From contig BMAT01013795.1 in assembly GCA_019649035.1 (NCBI GenBank), forward strand, positions 112,708-141,171: a stretch of 28,464 nucleotides of DNA. The letters run 5' to 3'. The DNA is from Elysia marginata (taxonomy: Eukaryota; Mollusca; Gastropoda; Plakobranchidae). Made by a program: the position numbers and the translations under genes. The notes under the pieces were generated by a model. The model was not told the DNA's origin. It saw only the letters and a list, made by a program, of their open reading frames with translations, and searched no databases. Each line of letters begins with the position of its first letter. Position 1 is the stretch's first letter. Shown one piece after another: positions 12,301-21,200 of the stretch.

Positions 12301-15300
12301 CTCAACCAGCCCAACAGCCCAGCCCAGCTGTACTTCAATCAGCTAAAGTTGACTTAGTTTCTCAAGATGGGGATTTACCGTGGGGAGAAAACTTGAGATC
12401 TCTGGATGCAACATCTCTATCCTCAGAGCCCAGTGATCTCGTTGTTCCAAACTCACCTAGATTTTTTCCACAAGGTCCAGAGGGTATGTATATTTAAATA
12501 TTTTTTCTACTGATTCTAAATTTCACAATGGTTTGCCAAGGTAATCTTTAGTGCTATCCAAATTAGATAATTGTGATGCTCTCTTAGCAGGCTTTCCAAA
12601 AAAATCTTTTAAACAGACTTCAAGTCGTCCAAAATAATGCCTCTAGATTATTTTCTAGAAGCAAAAAGAGAGAGCATATCACATCAATCCTATGGGATTT
12701 ACACTGGCTCACAATTGAATACCGCATTGTGTTTAAAATATGTATAAACTGTTACAAATGTCTCAACAACCAAGCCCTCCCTTACCTGTCAGAGTTATTG
12801 CATAAATATATCCCTACAAAAGAACTTAGATCAGCTGCTGATAGTATTGAACCAATTAGATCACCAAGTAACTTCAAATTTTACAGTCACTCCCCAAAAC
12901 AATGAGAGAAGCAAAATCAGTTGATATCTTTAAAAGACAGCTAAAGCACCACTTTTTTGTAAAAGCGCATTTTCAGTTCTCTCTGTTAACTTTGTTCTTT
13001 GTATTCCAATGTCATTTTAGTCCAATTTCATATGTAGGCTACATTGTTGTACTTTAGAGTTCTGGATATGTGGTATAAAAATTCAATATATTTTTATTAT
13101 CAAGGTATAATATGTATCATAAAGAATTCTCACTGATAACATTGCATACAGAAGAGAAAAAAATGTGAAGTTAGGTACTAAATTATTTTTTCTTTTACTA
13201 TTAAATTTGAATTCAAGGAACAAAAATAGAAATACCCCTTAATAGAATTATTATTACAAAATTGCACACCTTTGATCCAATTATGCTTATGGTTTTTATC
13301 TGTAGGTATTATATCTTACAACACCAGGCTCTAATAATTTTGGGATCCAAAGCAGCTTTTTTCTTCCTTAGAAAAGATGAAGTATGGAAAGGTGGCAGGG
13401 CCAGATAACATTACAATCAAAGCCTTAGACATTTAAAGTTAGACATTTAATAAAAACATAGAAAGTAGACCCAAAGCAGTAGAAATGTGGTTCATCAGAA
13501 GAATCTTACGCATTCCATAGACCAATAGGATCACAAACGAAAGCATTCTGAAACAAACTGGGATTTAGAGAGAACTTTAAAAACTGTACAGAAAAGATGA
13601 TCTGGAGAGTGGAGAGGGTGGTGTTAACAGGAAGGATACACTGTAAGAAGGAACGTGGCAGGCTTAGGCTCACATATCTCCAAAGTCTGGAAAACTAGGC
13701 AACTGGGGAACCTTTGAGCTAGTCAGACTTCTTGAGAACAGCAGAAAGAAGAGAAGATTGGAAGCTCATGGTCATTAATGTCTCAAAGAAGAAGATAAAC
13801 ATTCTTTTTTTTAGAATTCAAACAACTTCAATAGTTCACAATTTTTTTTAAATTTGAACTGCTACTTTTGATGGCGTAAATTGTTTTATTTAGTCTTAGC
13901 CTAGAATAAGCCCTACAGACTGATTCTTAGGAGAGTAGTAGACCTAGGGCTCAGTGGAAGGCCTGTCAGACTCTTGATCTGGCGGTTGCGGATTGGATTC
14001 CGGACAATGCCATGTTGCCAAATTTTTTAGAAAGCAAATTCACCCTAACTTTCCCCAGTCGACCCACCTGTAAAATGGGTACCCAGCTACAGGCAATGCC
14101 TGCAACACCCTGCATATTTATTAAAAGTGGCTTTCAAATGCACTGGTCTGTTGAGGCATTGATGGCACTGCTGTTGTGGCAACACAGTTACACTGAGTCA
14201 CAAAGCCAAATTTCTTGAAAGGGATTAATATAGTGTAAAAGAAATTGTTGTTACTGGTCTTAGGTTATTTTTTTCATTAGACTAACTACGTCAGAAAAAA
14301 AATACAGGAATTCCCAGCAGCCAAATTGATATCCTAGAGAAAAAGCTATGGAGTAGATAAAGTAAGAATGAAAGTCCATCAAACTTTTATTTTTATACAT
14401 GTCATGGAAAGGAGAGCGTCTGTCATTTGCTATAAAAATCGGAACATTTCTTTTAATTATAAAAAGGTAATGAAAATCCTCAATAAAATATACGATTTTG
14501 ACCCAAAATTTTCTTAATTTGGCTTTGAGTTCGGCAAAGTCAACATCATTTATTTTTTCACCCAAATTCTACATCTTAGTCAAGTACCAAGTAGCGTGCA
14601 AATTTTGGCTGAAATTTTAGACTAGAAAAATACCATGAATACGGCGTAGGCCTAGATTTAGGCTCCCGCTCAAATTAGTCTATTATTTTGATGTAAATCT
14701 AGTCTAGTCCTCTGCATGAATTACTCTTGGTTTTAAAAGTTTATAGTTCAGAGTAGCGAGTGGCCATGTAAAAGACACCTGTCAAAACAAGGTTGAAAAT
14801 TTTTCAGGGTTTTTTTGTTAGGGAATGCTGTCATCTCTGCATTGTAAAGTTAATCATTAAAGATGTATTGTGAAAGGCTCATTGTGTCTTCTTTGTAACA
14901 TGCCATTCCACAGCTTTCCTTAAAAATTAAAATTGCTTTGAAATAATTTTTTTTTAATGCTAAAACTCTAAGTGGTTTTTTTTTTTTTGGTGGGCACCCT
15001 CATCTTGGATATAAAGTTTATTAAGTTTGTATAGAACTTTGATGTTTAGCAATTTTGAGAATGAGGGTTACTTTCAAAGAGTTACAGCTGAGTGAAGAAA
15101 TTTTTTAATACCTATTTAATACTTTATTTCAATTTTGTCTAAAATAGTGGTAGTCAGGTTCATGCATAAGGGCGCGGAATTTTAAAGTCATCTTGGAATG
15201 CATTCTTTCCAGAAACTGGAAGGAAAAAAATTGTCATTTTTAAATATTAAGTGAAGTGTAAACATGTTAAAACACAAAAAGGATGTAAACAGATTGTATT

Positions 15301-18186
15301 GAAAACTGAAAATTTACAAGATTCCTACATTAGAATTAAATCTTGACCTAGACTCTCAGACTTGGTTATTATGTATTATGCAACTTAATTAAGATCTGAA
15401 GTTCCAGTGGCAACCCAATATTAAGTTGTTAATAGCCCCAAGGCTAATTTAGTGAACTTTACAAATCTGTTTAATTTTATTACCTTTGATTTTTACTTTG
15501 ATGACAATTTCTACATGAGATTTGCTTAAAGATAAAAGCAATACTTGCTACAAACCGAACAGCCTGCATGGTCTACTTTTTGTTTCCTTTGTATCATATA
15601 TGTCTTATGACAATCTTTTGCATTTTTTCAACAGCCTTATCAGACAAACATATCTTGGACTATCCTTCAGTGATGCCTGGTAATTCAAGATTTTTAATTT
15701 TAAATTTAAGAGCTTTGAGCTTGAAAATTTTGCGTAATTAAGAAAAAGACTTTTAGTCTCAGCAGGCAGGCTCTTGGCAAATTGAAACTATTTTCCGATA
15801 TCCATCATATAAGTTTAATTTTTGGTTCATTGTTTTAAAGTTTTTAGTTATGAAGATTGTTAAAAAATGTTTTCTTATTGAAAATAGAAGTTAAACCTTG
15901 ACGTAAAATGCAAAAATACTCATTTTTCTAAATAAACAAAAAGAAACGATAATCGTGAGTTAAAAAGTATTCAAATTAATCTTATTGAAACAGGATTATT
16001 GTTTGTTGTTTTACATTTTTGAAGCATTATTTAGAGTGCAATTAGCAAAAAGTAGTTTGTCATTAAGTCTCAGTTGTAGCAGTTATAGTGTTTGGAATTG
16101 TAGTCAGGATAGACTTTGATTTGGTATAGCAATGATAGGAATGACATACCTTGGTAATTAAGTATCTATATTGTGTGGGAAAGTCTTTGTAGCTCCTTCA
16201 ATGTTAGCAGCTGCATTTTTTTTTTACATAAGATTTCTTCTGGTTTGTTTATTTCAACTGCAGGTTCTGTCAGATCCATGCAAGATTCATATTACAGTGA
16301 AGCATGCATCTCAGGCAGAGTCCGCGCAGGTGAATTTTTTTTTATATGTTTAGCTCACTCCAAATGAGTTGCACTGATACTCCAATGGAGAATATTGCCA
16401 TTTTCTATCATAGGGTAAAAATTATTTTTAATTCTCTTGGTTTGCATTAAAAGTTTACAATATGATAGTTGAAATGGTACTTTGAAATAAGATAATCAAC
16501 TTGAGTTCTAGCTTTGGTGATTTCTTTAAATCCTGTTTGTAGTGAACCTTGGTTTTAATGAGGAGGTGATTCATTCAATGTGTGAGCTAATGTTAAGTTA
16601 TTGGGATAGTAATGTGGTGCTTCAAATTTCTTATCACTAATTTTTTTGTGAAACCAATCTGTATGATGTTTATTCAATGGTATAAAACAACCAAGCATCT
16701 ATGTGTAGCAAAAAGATAACGACATTTTTCAATACATTTTGTTGGACTCATTTACTATTGTTTCAAATTCAGAGCCCACATTATCAAGTGGAAGCCAGCC
16801 ATTAGAGCTTTTAAAAGATGTTGACTATGCTATGGCAGAGGGTAAGCGTGATGACGACTCACCAAAAGAAAGTACCGAACGTAAGTGGTGTAGCTTAACT
16901 TTATTAATTTGTTTAGCTGTTCAAGCATTGTATCAGCCAGCATGCCGGCCAATCAAGATTTCGGGACATGGTTTGCCGGCCAAATGTCATTCAGGATAAA
17001 AATCGTGCGCTGGTCCGAAGAATAGATGAAAACTTTCGTTTTGTAACGGTGATTTTCTCAAGTTTGGTTCAAGCCAACGATTTGTTTTCTGGTTACTTTC
17101 GTCAAAACTCAGCAGCCAAAAGGGCATAGATTTATCTATCCTGTCATAAAGGTTAGTTTGGAAAAATCGAAGCCGAATTATGGAAAGGAGAACCGTTTGA
17201 GGCAGTGATTGATAAGGGAAGGGGCCCAGCGCATGTGTAGAGCCGGCCGGCCAGGTCAAAGGAAGACTGGTACAGATGAGTATACTTAATTGAACTGAAA
17301 GCAGCCTTGATTCTTAAATTCTGTTTCTAGAAAACTACTTGAATTTTACCATTTGCGAAAAAGTTGTGGAAAATGCTTGGATTTGGTATATTTTTCATTC
17401 CTTGAATTCATTTAGGGACTGAAAATACCGCTTTATGCTTCCATTTTTTTCTGTCTCAATTTTGACAAGTATCGGTAGTTTTCGGTCCACACAGACAACC
17501 TATGCCTAGTTTACTCGATCAGCGTCTGTAAAATCCGGGTCTGAGTGCAGGCAATATAGGAAGGTCATTGTTGCTGTGCGGTCATCAGGTCATTGCCCCT
17601 GTGCACATGCATCGAGTAGGCCCTATTTTAGTACAGTGTAGCCAGTACAGGCACATGTATTTTCACTTATCTGGTGGCCCCCACGCGTTTTCGTGCTTTT
17701 AAAGTAAGAACAGCACAAGACTAAAAAGACGGGACAAAAACCCACACCTGATATTTCTGGCTAATAAATTTATATACATGTGTGTCAATTCTGTTCATTT
17801 GACAGCCTACATGAGTTGCACAAGCAGTGAGCTTAGAGAGTATACATTGGAAAATCTCAAGGCTAGACCATTCTACGATGGTAAACTAAGGCCCTCTACC
17901 CTCTCTCTTCCGGGATACTCTGTGTTCTCATGTGTGGGCACTAAACTCACTTCAAAAGCATAAACAAGGGTTAACGATTTTTTGTTCCGATTTTTTTCTA
18001 GGCAGAGACTGGTTCTCTATGTGAAATCAAATGTACCAATACTTACATCGCACCAATATTTGCCAGGAAAAATATATTGATACTCTTATTTTGAAACTGG
18101 AACTGTTACTCATCAAACTTAAATGTTAGTTTCTCAATACAACACCCATCTTCTCATTCCCTTCTCTTTTATAAAGATCGTTACTT

Positions 18187-18230
<44 letters not shown>

Positions 18231-21200
18231 GCACACACCCACTCACTCTCTCTCCCTCTCTCTCACGCACACACCCACTCTCTTTCTTTCTTTTTCTCTC
18301 TCTCTCTCTCACACACCCACTCTCTCTCTCTTTCTCTCTCTCTTTCACCCACTCTCTCTCTCTCTTTCTCTCTCTCTCTTCCCACCCCCTCTCTTTCTCT
18401 CCCTCTCCATTTTAATATGAAGTAGTTTAAATATGCTAGAATGAGACTGGTACATACAACTGCGGTTTCTCCTATAATTTTAAAATGAGTAATAATCATG
18501 TGGAAGAGAGGGATGTTGGTGTAAAGTTTAGGTTCTGAAAAATCTCTGGTGTTCTGGACAAAATGTTCCCAATCAACGATGAGCGGATTACAAGTGTTAA
18601 TGAGATCTAGTACATTTTGTACCTGACTCTTATCTCATTGATGCTTGTGGTCAGAGCATAGGGATGACCATATGAGTATTCACATGCTAAGAATAAGACA
18701 GCTGCATAGGAGTGACCCCTGTATCATAAATATAGTGTTGTCCTTTTATGCTCGGAACGTTCTGATTGTAGAGATACAGAAGCCACCTATTCACATTTTT
18801 TAATATAGTCATTTCATTGGTTAATAAAATGGTCCCACGTCATTTTCATGTATACTGAGGAATTAAAATTTGTTAATGAAGGCACTATATAAATAGAATA
18901 GGTGATTAAGCCTGTCTAATTAAAAATGCCATAGGTTGCTGATTTTACTTAATGTGAATTCATCAAGTCAGTAAAATCTAGATGAAAGCAAAGGAACCTC
19001 CAAATCTGGGCAACCTATGAAAATTATGATGATTAGCTTTACTGCAATTAGTATATATATTGAATATTAATATTATGAATTATGTTTAAACGTAATATTT
19101 ATAAAATTGTTCATTGATCTATTTTCAAGTGAGTCAAATGTTCCCGTGGTTAGAATCAGATAAAACATCTTGTTTTTAGACAGTTTATAAAATGTAAGCA
19201 TTAGGTGTTACTGGATAGCCATCACTTTTTGAGATAAACAAAGTTAGTTTGTAACAAAGATGGTACTTTACTAATTAAACAATCTTATCAGTAACAGGAT
19301 GCTATGAAAAAGATTCTTACACCATCATAAAAATTGTATCTGGTCAATACAGTTGTAGTGTTGAGTAAAATTTTTTGCATTCAATGGTAATACGGACACC
19401 CTGCCACATATAAAAGATAGATGTACAGGAAAATTATAAAGTGACAATCAAATTCAATCTTGAGTTTGTGAGGCACACAGACTCTGCAGGCTTTTGTAAG
19501 ATTGGGGGGCAAAGAATTGAGCAGCCTGCCGGATTTTTGAGTTTTAATGCTCCCACCCATGGTATTATTTCTCATTTTTCTGTTCTGTGTGGAACACTAA
19601 AAGTGTATGAAGAACAATGATAGGTGTCAGTTTTAACATAATTTTACTGGTATGTTCTTTAAGTTTTGAGTTGTCAATACCTCTCCAACGCTCTTCTTGC
19701 ATGTCAAACAACTTAGACTGTTTAAAGAACATGTTTGTGAATGCCCTCTACAAGATTTTAGCATGCAAGTTGTTTAAAGTTATCATCACTGCTCGTATAA
19801 CAATTGGATTAATGTTCCATTTGAACCTTTCTCAAGAGCTTATATTCAGTTCACCTTCAGCTTTTTTTTCCAGTTTTTCTAGACTTTGAAATCTGATTCT
19901 TAAACTGTTGAGTTTATGGAACTGTGCACAAAGTAAGAAGTAATAAACAAAACCGTTCGCACTGCGAATTGATAAAACAGTAAATGGTTTCCCATTTAGA
20001 AGTGTATTGGTTGCGAGTTAGGGAAGAAATAATTGTTGTATTATGCCTTGATATAAACATACTAAAATGATACATCTTTGACACCATTTTTTGTATACAG
20101 GGTTAGTGATATTGCTTCATTTCATCCAACCAATCCAAGAGTTGAGAGTATTTACATTCCAAGACCCCCTGGTATGAACAATCCATTTTCTGAGCTTCCA
20201 AACTCTGATTCCCATTGAAGTTATCTTTTGTAGGTTCTCTGAAACTATTTTGCACTTTGGTAGTGAATTGTAGCCAAAGGAAAAAAAAATCAACTTCCTT
20301 AAGTTTTGAGAATAAATTTCCCATGTTTGTCATTTGATTAAAATCGTACAACACATATAGCATTATTGTCGGTCTGAAGTAACGATGTAATTTTTTGAAA
20401 ATTTTGCCTCTAAGGGTGCAACACGAATGTAAAATGTCTCCTAAACTGCTTTAAAAGTGATGTGGAAAAACTGATAGGGGAGATGGAACCATCCGGGAAC
20501 GTGCCCCACAAGACAACGTTGTATGGATATGTTACTCAAACTCAGCAGCAGATTGAACGCCTCAAGTTCCACAACCTTCACTGCTTTGATGTTGAGTGGT
20601 AATAAGTTTTTGTTGCCAATATTTGAGGTTCTTGTCTTAGAAATATTATTATTACCTTTTTCATCTGACTCCTGTATTTTTTAAAGATGTATAAATGTGT
20701 CAATCTTTTTAGTTATTGCTTTTTTTTATTTTCCCAGTCATTCATAGGTTAATTATTCTGAATCAGAAGAAATAAAAGATTTCATATAGCCATTTACAGC
20801 AAGAACAAGGAGAAATAGATTGACCACCTTATACTTGTGCCGAGCTCAGGAAACAATAGTGTGTATAGCTTTGATTTCCTGGTGCCCTGAAGGCAGCATA
20901 CATACAAGTATAGATGGAAACACAGAATGTCTTTTTTGGTACCAATGCAATTGAGTTGTTTTTGCTTATATATGTATCTCATTCGGTCCAAATGAGTAGA
21001 ATGTCCCAATTTTCACATTTTTCTGAACTTCCACATGGTAATAGCTGGATGAAAATATTAGAATTTTGTGGAAAGATATATTATACTTAGTTTGATATAA
21101 AATATAGGGGAAAAGAAGCAAAAATGTACCTTAAAAAGGCATTTCTAAACTTTAAACATCCGACTTATTAGACTGGTTGCAAGATTTAAGAAATCTATAT

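Noticed and set aside
18002-18028. Possible exon after the strong acceptor TTTTTTTCTAG at 18001
   Set aside because: In the required phase it meets TGA after eight codons, and the GTGAAA after CTCTAT would leave the wrong phase for exon 12. A truncating alternative end cannot be excluded, but nothing supports it.
18123-18499. Ser/Leu-rich and Arg/Glu-rich proteins on opposite strands
   Set aside because: These are translations of the CT microsatellite.
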